From contig LSSI01000074.1 of the NCBI GenBank assembly GCA_001595945.1, forward strand, positions 1 to 35,184: 35,184 nt of DNA. Reading direction: 5' to 3'. The stretch's first letter is position 1. The number at the start of each line of letters is the position of its first letter. This stretch comes from Thermoplasmatales archaeon SM1-50 (GTDB lineage: Archaea > Thermoplasmatota > E2 > DHVEG-1). This document shows positions 8,089 through 17,037 of this stretch, in pieces. Made by a program: the position numbers and the translations under genes. The notes under the pieces were generated by a model, which was not told the origin of the DNA, searched no databases, and saw only the letters and a list, made by a program, of their open reading frames with translations.

Positions 8089-8658
8089 ATGAAGGACAAA
8101 TTAGTCATGCCGGGTGATCAGCTTTCCACTTCTGAGGAATTATTACCTGGCGATGGGACCTTTGAAGAAAATGGGATTATCCGAGCAGCACGAATAGGAA
8201 CCTATATTATCGATGAAAAACATCGTACCGCAATAGTAAAACCAGCATCAAGTACTCCAGTGCTGTTGAAAAAAGGAGACGTTGTGATTGCAAAGGTGAT
8301 AGTGGCTAAACCCACGATGATTATCGCTGATGTCGTTCATGTTACTGGAAAGAAACGGTCTGTTTCTGGTGACACCGATGCAACTATTCATGTTAAAGAA
8401 ATCGCCCAAGGCTTTATCAAAGATGCTTCAACAGAGTATAAAACCGAGGATTATATCAGAGCAAAAGTCATTCAAGTAAAACCAAGTGTACAGCTTCAAA
8501 CAAAAGACCGGAATTTTGGAGCAATAAAAGCGCTTTGTTCAAAATGCCGGCATGCACTCGTTAAAAAAGGCCATGGTCTGGAATGTGAGAACTGCGGTAA
8601 TAAAGAACACCGACGTATCGCAGATGACTATGGAGCCCTTGATATGAAAAAGTTATAA
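8089..8658 (+). CDS. csl4: Exosome complex RNA-binding protein Csl4
   Basis: This 189-residue subunit caps the archaeal RNA exosome and helps recruit RNA for 3'-5' decay or tailing. It has the expected three parts: an N-terminal domain (VMPGDQLSTSEELLPGDG), a central S1 RNA-binding domain (about 60-140), and a C-terminal zinc ribbon with Cys150, Cys153, Cys166 and Cys169. The start is placed at ATG 8089, with GTGAG just upstream as a weak Shine-Dalgarno site; an in-frame TTG lies at 8062. It leads the cluster csl4-rpo11-truD, joining RNA decay, transcription and tRNA modification. Confidence 0.93.
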   Translation: MKDKLVMPGDQLSTSEELLPGDGTFEENGIIRAARIGTYIIDEKHRTAIVKPASSTPVLLKKGDVVIAKVIVAKPTMIIADVVHVTGKKRSVSGDTDATIHVKEIAQGFIKDASTEYKTEDYIRAKVIQVKPSVQLQTKDRNFGAIKALCSKCRHALVKKGHGLECENCGNKEHRRIADDYGALDMKKL

Positions 8659-8683
8659 AGATAATAATATAGTCTGTGAGAAC

Positions 8684-8947
8684 ATGAATATGAAAATTAT
8701 AAGGAAAACAAAAACCGAACTTGAACTAGAGATTACTGGCGAAGATGAAACGATCCTTCATCCGATAGCTCATATCTTATTGCAAAACGATGAGGTAGAA
8801 TACGCTGCCTGCATGGCAGACAGCCCCCTAGTAACAAAAAAACGCCTCTTTATCCGAGTCAAAAAAGGATCCCCTAAGGATGCCCTAAAAAAAGCCGTTA
8901 AATACCTTGAGAACGAAGTTAAACAATTCGGTAAGAATTTTGAATAA
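8684..8947 (+). CDS. rpoL: DNA-directed RNA polymerase subunit L (Rpo11)
   Basis: This 87-residue protein is the archaeal equivalent of eukaryal Rpb11, which pairs with Rpo3 (subunit D) to nucleate polymerase assembly. Family features include the ELELEITGEDETILHPIAHIL stretch, split here by the expected conserved acidic and HP residues, and a closing amphipathic helix (DALKKAVKYLENEV). It starts 25 nt after csl4. An in-frame ATG two codons later (8690) is an equally possible start. Confidence 0.95.
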   Translation: MNMKIIRKTKTELELEITGEDETILHPIAHILLQNDEVEYAACMADSPLVTKKRLFIRVKKGSPKDALKKAVKYLENEVKQFGKNFE

Positions 8948-8965
8948 CTCCCGAGTAGCACGTTG

Positions 8966-10276
8966 ATGAAAATCCCTGATTTTGAACATGAAATTGGTAT
9001 CGATACATATTGTACAAATCAACCTGGAATAGGTGGGAAACTCCGTGTATGCATCGATGATTTCCGCGTCACCGAACTGTTCTTATACCCCTCGAAAAAA
9101 GACGGGGGGACTTTTACTATTGCTAAGGTCAATAGTCGAAATTGGGAGACTCACACCCTTGTCAAAGAAATTGCACGTCGTTTGCATGTGTCACAACGAC
9201 GAATAAGTTTTGCTGGCACCAAAGACAAACGAGCATGGACGACCCAGCTGATGTCCTTTGCGCATATTAAACCAGAACAACTCACTAGTCTGTCCATTAA
9301 AGATATTTCCATACAGAATATGTATCAATCCGATGCTCCCATACGAATCGGTGATTTACGAGGAAATCACTTCGAAATCACGATACGGAATATCCCACAA
9401 ACCGTTACACCAGAGCACATCACCTCTCTTTTGAGTCCATTTAAAACGTTGGGTGGTTTTCCAAATTTCTATGGAATTCAACGATTTGGTATTATTCGAC
9501 CAATCACCCATCTTGTAGGTAGAAACATTATCCAGGGGATGTTCGAAAAAGCGGCCATGACGTACATAGCTCATCCGAACAAAGGCGAAAATGAGATGAT
9601 CTATAAGTTACGTGCGGACCTTGAAAAAACAAAAGACTACAGAAAAGCATTTCACGGTTACCCCGATACATTGAATTTTGAAAAAGCAATGGTAAATAAA
9701 TTGATACAAAATCCAGACGATTTTATTGGTGCATTCAAAGAACTCCCAAAAAATCTGCTTCTAATGTTTGTGAATGCATATGAATCATATTTATTTAACA
9801 AGATACTTAGTGAACGCATTAAAAGAAACATCCCCCTTCATCAGGCGATAGTTGGTGACTTGATCTCCCCGATAAGAAAGAATCTGATTACCTCTGAAAT
9901 CATCCCGGTAAGTGAGTTAAACATCGATAAAGTAAACAAACAACTCTCTAAAAAAAAGGCGGTTGTAACCGGGCTGCTCATCGGCTATGATACTGTTTTT
10001 TCAAAAGGGGAGATGGGGGAAATAGAACATGCTATTATTGAATCTGAAAAAATTGATCCAAGAGATTTTATTATACCAGAGATTCCCTTTCTTTCCTCCC
10101 AAGGATCACGACGCGCTTTACTAGCATTGATGCCTTGGCTTAAATGGACGATTCGACCTGATGAGTTCTCAAATGATAATCAAGCAGTTACGGTATGTTT
10201 CGAGCTTCAGAAAGGATGCTATGCAACTGCTTTATTACGAGAGCTTATGAAATCGAACGACCCGAAAAATTATTAG
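8966..10276 (+). CDS. truD: tRNA pseudouridine synthase TruD
   Basis: This 436-residue enzyme makes pseudouridine at tRNA position 13. The catalytic motif SFAGTKDKRAWTTQ is near residues 81-94, with Asp87 as the likely catalytic aspartate. The later FPNFYGIQRFG motif near residue 165 and the inserted TRUD subdomain (about 180-340) fit the archaeal/eukaryal TruD/Pus7 family in order and length. I chose ATG 8966; a TTG one codon earlier is also in frame. It begins 18 nt after rpo11. Confidence 0.95.
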   Translation: MKIPDFEHEIGIDTYCTNQPGIGGKLRVCIDDFRVTELFLYPSKKDGGTFTIAKVNSRNWETHTLVKEIARRLHVSQRRISFAGTKDKRAWTTQLMSFAHIKPEQLTSLSIKDISIQNMYQSDAPIRIGDLRGNHFEITIRNIPQTVTPEHITSLLSPFKTLGGFPNFYGIQRFGIIRPITHLVGRNIIQGMFEKAAMTYIAHPNKGENEMIYKLRADLEKTKDYRKAFHGYPDTLNFEKAMVNKLIQNPDDFIGAFKELPKNLLLMFVNAYESYLFNKILSERIKRNIPLHQAIVGDLISPIRKNLITSEIIPVSELNIDKVNKQLSKKKAVVTGLLIGYDTVFSKGEMGEIEHAIIESEKIDPRDFIIPEIPFLSSQGSRRALLALMPWLKWTIRPDEFSNDNQAVTVCFELQKGCYATALLRELMKSNDPKNY

Positions 10277-10362
10277 AGGGGTTTGCAAGGGAAATGGTTT
10301 TAACGAGGTTGTGTCATTACCTGACAGTTTAAACTACCTTTGATCAATTCCGGTGCATACAA

Positions 10363-13300
10363 ATGATTCGCCCTCCTCAGCAGAAATACAACCCAAAAGA
10401 ATTTGAAGAACGTATTCGAAAATTCTGGAAAGACAATCATGTTTTCAAAAAATCAATTGACCAGAGAGAAGGAAGCCCAGCGTACGTTTTTTTAGAGGGG
10501 CCTCCAACTGCAAATGGTCTTCCTCATCCAGGTCATGTTCTAACCAGAGTTATGAAGGATTTGATCCTACGATATGAGACGATGAAGGGTCATTATATCC
10601 TACGAAAAGCAGGATGGGATACACATGGATTGCCTGTTGAGATAGAGGTAGAAAAAAAACTTGGTCTTGAGGATAAACAGGCCATAGAGAGATATGGCAT
10701 AGCAAAGTTTAATGAAGAATGTAAAAAAAGTGTTTTTCGATATGAACATGCCTGGGTGGAGATGACCCAGCGGATCGCATTCTGGCTTGATATGGACAAT
10801 CCCTATATCACCCTTAAGAATGATTATATAGAGTCAGTCTGGTGGTCATTGCAACAAGCATGGAAAAAAAAGCTGCTATATCGCGGTCACAAGGTTGTTC
10901 CATATTGTCCTCGCTGTGGGACTGCACTGTCAACCCATGAGATATCCCAAGGATACAAGATGGTCGAAGACCCCTCAATCTTTGTCAAATTCAAACGAAA
11001 AGATAAAGAGGAGTACTTCCTTGCCTGGACCACCACGCCCTGGACGTTGATATCCAATGTCGCCCTTGCAGTCCACCCGAAAGAGCCCTACATCAAAATA
11101 CGATTGAATGGGGAAGTGCTCATCCTAGCTGAGGAACGGGCATCTGCTCTTCTTAAAGGTCAAGAATATGAGATGCTTGATCGGTTCATAGGAAAAGACC
11201 TTGAACATATACAGTACGACCCGCTCTTCGCCTATACTACTCCAGAGAAGAAAGCCTGGTATGTGGTTCTTGCTGATTTTGTCACGATGGATGATGGAAC
11301 CGGTATTGTTCATATCGCCCCTGCGTTTGGGGAGGATGATTATAATGTTGGACGTGTGTATGATCTCCCGGTCGTCCAACTTGTAGGGCTTGATGGAACC
11401 TTCCCTAAGAAGGTGACGTTGTGGAGTGGACAATTTGTGAAAGACGCTGATCCAAGTATCATCCAATATCTCGAGGAACGTGGGTTGCTTGCTGGCACAA
11501 AAAAACACGTGCATGAGTATCCGTTCTGTTGGCGCTGTGACTCGCCGTTGTTGTATTACGCGATGGAGTCCTGGTTCATCGCTATGTCAAAAGTCCAAGA
11601 ATCCTTAGTGAGGAACAACAACAAAATCGGTTGGTATCCACCACATCTGCAACAGGGACGGTTTGGTGATTTCATCCGTGACGTGAAAGACTGGGCACTC
11701 TCACGAGACCGGTATTGGGGTACTCCTTTGCCGATTTGGACCTGTTCCAATAAGAACTGTCATCATATCGAATGCATCGGCAGCGTTCAACAGCTCCGTG
11801 ACCTTAGTGAATCATTCCCGCAGGAGTACGACCTGCATAAACCGTTTGTCGATGAACTTAAGGTAAGATGCCCGAAATGCAAGCAGCGGATGATACGGGA
11901 AAATGAAGTCATCGACTGTTGGTATGACTCAGGCTCATCATTTTTTGCACAATGGCATTACCCGTTTGAACATACAGAACTCTTCAAGAAGAATTTCCCC
12001 ATCGATTTCATCAGCGAAGCGTTGGATCAGACCCGGGGCTGGTTTTATTCCCTGCTTGCGATCTCTACATTTTTATTTGAAAAACACCCTTATAAAACCG
12101 TTCTTACGCTTGGCTTAGTCCTTGATAAAGATAACCAAAAAATGAGTAAAAGTAAAAAGAACTATGTTGATCCAAGCATCATTCTTGATCATGAGGGAGC
12201 GGACGCGTTACGCTGGTACCTTATCTCTGCAAACGCTCCATGGATGTCCACCCGCTTCTATGAAGAAGCAGTTAAAGACACCCTTGGAAAATTCTTACTG
12301 ACGTTTTGGAATTCGTATAACTTTTTTACTACTTATGCAGCGCTTGATGTATTTGACCCGACACAAAAAAGAATACCTCTTGCAAAACGAGGAGCTCTTG
12401 ATCGATGGATTCATAGTAGGTTTAATAAGTTAATCCGAGAGGTTCAGAGTTACATGGAAGAGTTTGAGACCCATAAGGCCGCTCGGGCAATCGAAGTGTT
12501 TGTCATCGATGATTTTAGCAACTGGTACCTAAGACGGTCCCGGAAACGACTTTGGGTCGATGAGAAAACCACTGATAAGCTTTCTGGATATTTTACCATG
12601 TATGAAATCTTTGTTGGGTTATCGCAACTCCTTGCACCATTCATCCCATTTATCACAGAGGAGATGTATCAGAATCTCAGAACAGATGCTATGCCAGAAA
12701 GCGTGCATCTATGTGACTATCCTGCGACTGACAAAAAAGCAATCGATGAAGATCTTGAAAGAAGTATGGAACTGATCCGAGCCCTGGTCGAAGCAGGTAG
12801 AGCGCTTCGTTCGAAAATAAACATCAAGGGTAGACAACCCTTGCCCTCAGCCTCGATTGTTTGTTCCAAGGAAATTGAAACATCAACACAATCATTAGTT
12901 GAGTTGATAAAAGAAGAGTTGAATGTAAAAACCATTGGGTACGAACGGGATGCTTCTTTATTTATGACAAAAACCGTTAAACCAAAGATATCTCATTTAG
13001 GACCAAAATATAAGCAGAAAGCAAAAGAGATTATCCAAGTGCTTGAAACACAGGATATGCATCTTCTCTATCAACAGCTTCTGAAACAGAAAGAAGTTGT
13101 ATTTACCATTGGTGCCGAAACGATTAGACTCACCATTGATGACTTTGAAATCGTTGAACACGAAAAGAAGCACTATGTAAAAGCCACCGAACAAGATATG
13201 ACCCTATTTGTAGAAACAACCGTCACTGACGAACTGGAGACCGAAGGGTTAGCACGGGAGATTATCAGACGAATCCAATCTATGCGTAAAGAGTTAAACC

Positions 13301-13494
13301 TTGCTGTGGAGGACCGGATCATAACAGAAATCACCCTTGAAGAAAAGATAAGAACGGCGCTAGAGGCATGGAAGGACCATATCAAGGAGGAAACACGATC
13401 GAAAACCGTCACTTTTGTAAATACACCAAGCGGGACGCTGGTAAAACAATGGACGATCGATGATAGTAACGTCGATATAGGTATACGAACCTAG
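10363..13494 (+). CDS. ileS: Isoleucyl-tRNA synthetase
   Basis: This 1043-residue class I synthetase has the HIGH-type signature HPGHV (residues 55-59) after GPPTANGLP, and KMSKS at 593-597. The CP1 editing domain lies between, with the AWTTTPWTLISN motif near residue 221. Pairs of cysteines mark the zinc sites in CP1 (CPRCGTALS near 183) and in later inserts (CPKCKQR). The long C-terminal region fits the eukaryal/archaeal IleRS type. A TATA-like AGTTTAAAC at 10326-10334 lies ~32 nt before the ATG, so the transcript is almost leaderless and separate from truD. Confidence 0.97.
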   Translation: MIRPPQQKYNPKEFEERIRKFWKDNHVFKKSIDQREGSPAYVFLEGPPTANGLPHPGHVLTRVMKDLILRYETMKGHYILRKAGWDTHGLPVEIEVEKKLGLEDKQAIERYGIAKFNEECKKSVFRYEHAWVEMTQRIAFWLDMDNPYITLKNDYIESVWWSLQQAWKKKLLYRGHKVVPYCPRCGTALSTHEISQGYKMVEDPSIFVKFKRKDKEEYFLAWTTTPWTLISNVALAVHPKEPYIKIRLNGEVLILAEERASALLKGQEYEMLDRFIGKDLEHIQYDPLFAYTTPEKKAWYVVLADFVTMDDGTGIVHIAPAFGEDDYNVGRVYDLPVVQLVGLDGTFPKKVTLWSGQFVKDADPSIIQYLEERGLLAGTKKHVHEYPFCWRCDSPLLYYAMESWFIAMSKVQESLVRNNNKIGWYPPHLQQGRFGDFIRDVKDWALSRDRYWGTPLPIWTCSNKNCHHIECIGSVQQLRDLSESFPQEYDLHKPFVDELKVRCPKCKQRMIRENEVIDCWYDSGSSFFAQWHYPFEHTELFKKNFPIDFISEALDQTRGWFYSLLAISTFLFEKHPYKTVLTLGLVLDKDNQKMSKSKKNYVDPSIILDHEGADALRWYLISANAPWMSTRFYEEAVKDTLGKFLLTFWNSYNFFTTYAALDVFDPTQKRIPLAKRGALDRWIHSRFNKLIREVQSYMEEFETHKAARAIEVFVIDDFSNWYLRRSRKRLWVDEKTTDKLSGYFTMYEIFVGLSQLLAPFIPFITEEMYQNLRTDAMPESVHLCDYPATDKKAIDEDLERSMELIRALVEAGRALRSKINIKGRQPLPSASIVCSKEIETSTQSLVELIKEELNVKTIGYERDASLFMTKTVKPKISHLGPKYKQKAKEIIQVLETQDMHLLYQQLLKQKEVVFTIGAETIRLTIDDFEIVEHEKKHYVKATEQDMTLFVETTVTDELETEGLAREIIRRIQSMRKELNLAVEDRIITEITLEEKIRTALEAWKDHIKEETRSKTVTFVNTPSGTLVKQWTIDDSNVDIGIRT

Positions 13495-13565
13495 AAAAAC
13501 AAAATAGGAATCTAGCAAATTATTCTTTTTTATATAACAGATGGATTTTTCAAACGAACCAAATG

Positions 13566-13574
13566 TATTTTATA
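13566..13574 (+). promoter_or_regulatory. TATA box of kae1-bud32
   Basis: TATTTTATA is centred ~27 nt before ATG 13597, which predicts a leaderless kae1 transcript. Confidence 0.55.
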
Positions 13575-13596
13575 GTTGTTATATTACCACCTGTTG

Positions 13597-14592
13597 ATGA
13601 TTTGTTTAGGTATTGAGGGAACAGCACATTCCATTGGTGTTGGTATCATTCAAGAACGCAAAGGAACGTGTCAGGTGCTTTCCAACAAAATTAAAACCTA
13701 CCAACCAGAAAAAGGCGGGATTCACCCAAGAGAAGCCGCAAACCATCATGCAGCGAAGATCGCAGGTCTCATCCATGAGTCTGTACGAGTCACAACCATT
13801 GACTTTTCTGACATCGATCTCATTTCGTTTTCTCAAGGACCCGGTCTTGGTCCATGTCTTCGCACTGCGGCAACCGCCGCCCGCGCCCTTGCATTGACCA
13901 TAGAAAAACCTCTCATTGGAGTAAATCACTGTGTTGCACATTTAGAGATTGGTCGGGGGACGGTCAGGGAATGTACAGACCCTGTGTTGTTGTATGTTTC
14001 TGGTGCAAATACACAAGTGATTGCATTTGCTGAAAAAAAATATCGAGTTTTTGGGGAGACTCTTGACATCGGTATCGGAAATTGTCTTGATAAATTCGGA
14101 AGAGCATTAGGGCTTGAATTTCCTTGTGGACCAAAAATTGAGCAATTGGCAGCAAAAGGAAGCCAGTACTTACCACTTCCTTATTCTATTAAAGGCATGG
14201 ATATTGCGTTTTCTGGTTTGCTTACCGCATCGGAGAACTACGTCAAAAAAGGCAAGAACCTGGAGGATGTATGTTTTTCAATGCAAGAGACCACATTTGC
14301 AATGCTTACAGAAGTTACTGAGCGAGCGATGGCACATACGGAAAAACAGGAAGTTCTTCTTGGTGGAGGTGTCGCATCAAATAAACGACTTCGCGAGATG
14401 GTGCAAACGATGGCTCTTAATCGCGGTGCAAAATTTTTTGTTCCAACTCGGGACTTATGTATCGATAATGGTGCTATGATCGCATGGCTTGGTTTACTGA
14501 TGTATCAGAGTGGATGTCGGATGAGCATCGATAACAGTCTGATTAATCAGCGGTTTCGAACCGATATGGTAGAGGTGACCTGGCGTGACTAA
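13597..14592 (+). CDS. kae1: tRNA threonylcarbamoyltransferase Kae1 (KEOPS)
   Basis: This 331-residue protein transfers threonylcarbamoyl to A37 of ANN-decoding tRNAs (t6A) within the KEOPS complex. It opens with the ASKHA-fold phosphate motif CLGIEGTAHSIG. Metal ligands are His111 and His115 in NHCVAH and Asp290 in CIDNGAM. The HPREAANHHA and SQGPGLGPCLR motifs are intact. The ATG at 13597 fits the TATA spacing. The gene ends with the usual VEVTWR motif, whose GAG-GTG-ACC codons also provide the Shine-Dalgarno site for bud32. The 3' end overlaps bud32 by 8 nt in a different frame, whereas several other archaea have the two as one fused protein. Confidence 0.97.
   Translation: MICLGIEGTAHSIGVGIIQERKGTCQVLSNKIKTYQPEKGGIHPREAANHHAAKIAGLIHESVRVTTIDFSDIDLISFSQGPGLGPCLRTAATAARALALTIEKPLIGVNHCVAHLEIGRGTVRECTDPVLLYVSGANTQVIAFAEKKYRVFGETLDIGIGNCLDKFGRALGLEFPCGPKIEQLAAKGSQYLPLPYSIKGMDIAFSGLLTASENYVKKGKNLEDVCFSMQETTFAMLTEVTERAMAHTEKQEVLLGGGVASNKRLREMVQTMALNRGAKFFVPTRDLCIDNGAMIAWLGLLMYQSGCRMSIDNSLINQRFRTDMVEVTWRD
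14572..14578 (+). promoter_or_regulatory. Shine-Dalgarno site of bud32 inside kae1
   Basis: GAGGTGA lies 6 nt before the GTG start of bud32 and encodes part of the conserved VEVT end of Kae1, so one sequence serves both purposes. Confidence 0.65.
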
Positions 14593-15208
14593 AAAAATCC
14601 TGTATCGAGGTGCTGAAGCAGAAATCCTCTTATCAACATATATGGGGAGAACCGTGGTTGAGAAACGACGGGTTCAGAAAGCGTACCGTATTAAAGAAAT
14701 CGATAGGCAGCTAATTGCCTCACGAACAAGGGAGGAAGCAAAGCTGATGGCGGAGTCACGTCGCATTGGTGTTTCAGTTCCCCTCATCTACGATGTTGAT
14801 CTTTTCAACGGCATCATCACCATGGAGTATCTAGCAGGGGACCGTGTCAAAGACATTCTGAATATATTAGGTAAACAGAAGAGAAAACGAATCTGCCAGA
14901 AGATAGGGGAAAGTATCGCTCGACTTCATAATCATGACATCATCCATGGCGATATTACCACATCTAACATGATTCTTTTTTATGATCGGCTGTATTTCAT
15001 TGATTTTGGGTTGGGGTGTAAAACCATTGAAATTGAGACAAAAGCAGTGGACCTCCACGTGCTTATGGAAGCGTTTGAATCAACCCATTCTCAATATTCT
15101 TCTTGCTTTAATAATGTGCTTGATGGATATAAAAAAAATTACCGCGGGGATCCCGTACGAGTGCTTCATACGATTGATGATATTATTCGGCGCGGACGAT
15201 ATCGATAA
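14585..15208 (+). CDS. bud32: KEOPS kinase/ATPase Bud32
   Basis: This 207-residue RIO-like small kinase regulates Kae1 and supports t6A synthesis through ATP hydrolysis. The catalytic loop HGDITTSN (residues 121-128, Asp123) and the metal-binding DFG (140-142) are intact, with a Lys-rich N-lobe. Length matches free-standing archaeal Bud32. Translation starts at GTG 14585, supported by the Shine-Dalgarno site within kae1, and the two frames overlap by 8 nt. The two remaining KEOPS subunits (Cgi121, Pcc1) are not in this window. Confidence 0.95.
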   Translation: MTKKILYRGAEAEILLSTYMGRTVVEKRRVQKAYRIKEIDRQLIASRTREEAKLMAESRRIGVSVPLIYDVDLFNGIITMEYLAGDRVKDILNILGKQKRKRICQKIGESIARLHNHDIIHGDITTSNMILFYDRLYFIDFGLGCKTIEIETKAVDLHVLMEAFESTHSQYSSCFNNVLDGYKKNYRGDPVRVLHTIDDIIRRGRYR

Positions 15209-15240
15209 AAAAATTAGAATAGAGACAGGAAAAGAAAACG

Positions 15241-15766
15241 TTATAAAAATTCTTTAATTTTCTCAGGCTTGAGATTTATTATATGATGATTGCGTTGGGT
15301 AGACGAGATCTACATAAGGAGAGGACTATCAATAACATTTGCATAATTTACTGACAGTAGACTATCGAATTTTTTCGCATGTTTTAGGTCCTTGGCTGTG
15401 AAGATTATAACCCAGTCATATTCACCATGTCTATAATAGCTGCTCTCGATAGTTATTCCTATTTTTTGATCTTCATTTCCTAGATGGTTAGAGACGATAT
15501 TTTCAATGGTTTATTCATCGACTATGTTCATTGTTCGTTTGATTAATAATAGGTACTTCTGAAGAGCTTGATGTTCCGCCTAAAAATCGTGGTTTACCCC
15601 CCAGATTATCTTTTTTTCTTCTAATTTTCTAATAATTCTACTTATTTTTCCTGGAGAAACCACAGTGTTTTGCGATTATTTCAATATTATTATTTGAATA
15701 TTTCGCAAGTTCTGTAAGGACTGCAATCTCATCTTTGTGTAAATGTTCTTCATTTATTTTTTACAT
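15241..15766 (-). pseudogene. Lrp/AsnC-family transcription regulator, decayed
   Basis: Reading the minus strand from ATG 15766 recovers a nearly full-length Lrp/AsnC-type regulator with several lesions. The N-terminus reads HLHKDEIAVLTELAKYS, then the helix-turn-helix NIEIIAKHCGFSR; after a frameshift near 15650 it continues KISRIIRKLEEKKIIWG. The C-terminal effector-domain part reads YLLLIKRT, then ITIESSYYRHGEYDWVIIFT and AKDLKHAKKF, and ends with LKPEKIKEFL and a TAA at 15243-15241. Lesions are a TAA at codon 2, the frameshift, and three in-frame stops (TAG after WGVNHDF, TAA after NIVDE, TAG after DSPLLM at 15312). It converges on bud32 with a 32-nt gap. Family assignment is from remembered archaeal homologues with the KHCGFSR and HGEYDWV patterns. 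Confidence 0.8.
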
Positions 15767-15954
15767 ACCTTTCAACGTAACTTATAATGTTTACAACAGC
15801 ATCTTGGTTAAAAACATAATCCCCTGCTAAAACCTTTATTTTAAGATTAATCGGGAGAGCTTTATTCTAATAATTATGATTTTATAAAAATAAAAGCAGA
15901 AGTAAAAATAATATACAGATGAAATAAAAATTTAATAGAGGATTACCTGCAATA

Positions 15955-15963
15955 ATTATATAC
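15955..15963 (+). promoter_or_regulatory. TATA box of rdgB
   Basis: ATTATATAC predicts transcription starting near 15985. That excludes the ATG at 15969 and supports the downstream start at 16023. The stretch from 15767 to 15954 is AT-rich with no gene visible. Confidence 0.5.
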
Positions 15964-16022
15964 ACGATATGTCTTCATTGTCTTGTTTATTACCATCAAG
16001 AAAAAAGGATGATAGAGACTGT

Positions 16023-16583
16023 ATGACGCAATTGTATTTTATCACAGGCAATAAAGGAAAATTTCATGAGGCAGCAGAAAAACTTCGACCATATGGTTAT
16101 ACAGTTGTTCAAAATGATATCGGTTATCCAGAAATCCAAGCAGAAAGTCTTACGGATGTAGTCACCTGGGCTGTGTCTGATATTCAAAAACGTGTTAATC
16201 ATGCATTTATGATTGAGGACGCAGGATTGTTTATTGAACCACTCAAGGGGTTCCCCGGAGTATACTCGAAATATGTGTTCTTCACCATCGGGTTATCAGG
16301 GATTCTTCGACTGCTTCGTAGTGAAGAAAACAGAAAAGCAGTGTTTCGATCGGTATATGCGTATAGCAAGCCTGGCAGAAAAACACTGGTTGTGACTGGA
16401 GAATGCATCGGGACCATAGCAAAGCAACAAAGGGGGGGGCATGGATTTGGTTATGACCCGATTTTTATACCACGTAACGAGGAAAAAACCTTTGGGGAGA
16501 TGTCTATGGAAGAAAAAAATCAGTTTTCTCATCGGGCGAAAGCTCTTGAAAAACTTATTGCTGCTCTGAACAAAAACAAGTAA
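16023..16583 (+). CDS. rdgB: XTP/dITP pyrophosphatase (RdgB/HAM1 family)
   Basis: This 186-residue house-cleaning enzyme hydrolyses non-canonical purine nucleoside triphosphates to monophosphates. It begins with the family motif YFITGNKGKFHEA (residues 5-17), then EDAGLFIEPLKGFPGVYS and the C-terminal GHGFGYDPIFIP, all intact. I chose ATG 16023: it gives the usual N-terminus, has GGATGAT (16007-16013) as a Shine-Dalgarno site, and fits the promoter position. The ATG at 15969 would add 18 unrelated residues. The gene lies between two degraded reading frames. Confidence 0.95.
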   Translation: MTQLYFITGNKGKFHEAAEKLRPYGYTVVQNDIGYPEIQAESLTDVVTWAVSDIQKRVNHAFMIEDAGLFIEPLKGFPGVYSKYVFFTIGLSGILRLLRSEENRKAVFRSVYAYSKPGRKTLVVTGECIGTIAKQQRGGHGFGYDPIFIPRNEEKTFGEMSMEEKNQFSHRAKALEKLIAALNKNK

Positions 16584-16591
16584 GAGGAAAT

Positions 16592-17029
16592 ATGACGAAT
16601 GAGATACTGACCATAAAAATAACTGATTACCTCATTCCTTCAAAAATTTATGTCTATACATTCTCAAACGACTATTGAACACATATTCTGACCGATAGTG
16701 ATAATGATGATTCATATATTAAGAAAAGAATAGAAAACAACAAGGTAATTGGAGACCTTTAAAGATAGCAAAAAATAAAATTATATCAATGCTTTCTATA
16801 AGGTTTAAAAAATAAGGCATATGACAGGCTCGAAAAAGAGTTTAAAAGAGAAAGGATCAGAAACCATTGGATGGTCTCTATTCGGTCTATTGAGGTCGAT
16901 AAATAAGTTTATAATAGTATCGGAGGAAAAAGGAATATTTTATATAAAGAAGAAGGTTTTGGGGCTGAAAAGATAAATAGAAAAAATCTTCGGGAAATGT
17001 TGAATTATAGAATGAAACATTGCCTTTAG
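16592..17029 (+). pseudogene. Decayed reading frame of unknown family
   Basis: Nine bases after rdgB, an ATG preceded by GAGG (16584-16587) opens one frame of 146 codons interrupted by five stops: TGA 16676, TAA 16760, TAG 16766, TAA 16799 and TAA 16904, ending at TAG 17027. The stretches between stops look like protein, for example SYIKKRIENNKVIGDL, AYDRLEKEFKRERIRNHW, and the final 40 codons with YNSIGGKRN and KINRKNLREMLNYR. No frameshift is needed to link them. All three stop codons occur, so recoding by selenocysteine or pyrrolysine is an unlikely explanation. I do not recognise the family. It may be a gene inactivated by point mutation, or in part chance. Confidence 0.45.
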
Positions 17030-17037
17030 ATATATAT

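Noticed and set aside
13606-13941. 111-codon frame antisense to kae1
   Set aside because: Lies wholly within kae1, which has every catalytic motif; the antisense translation shows no domain.
15969-16022. Earlier ATG that would extend RdgB by 18 residues
   Set aside because: It lies only ~6 nt after the TATA-like element, the added residues do not fit the family, and 16023 has a ribosome-binding site and the usual N-terminus.
16592-17029. Recoding (selenocysteine or pyrrolysine) as an explanation of the in-frame stops
   Set aside because: TGA, TAG and TAA all interrupt the same frame, and TAA is not known to be recoded this way; simple decay is more economical.
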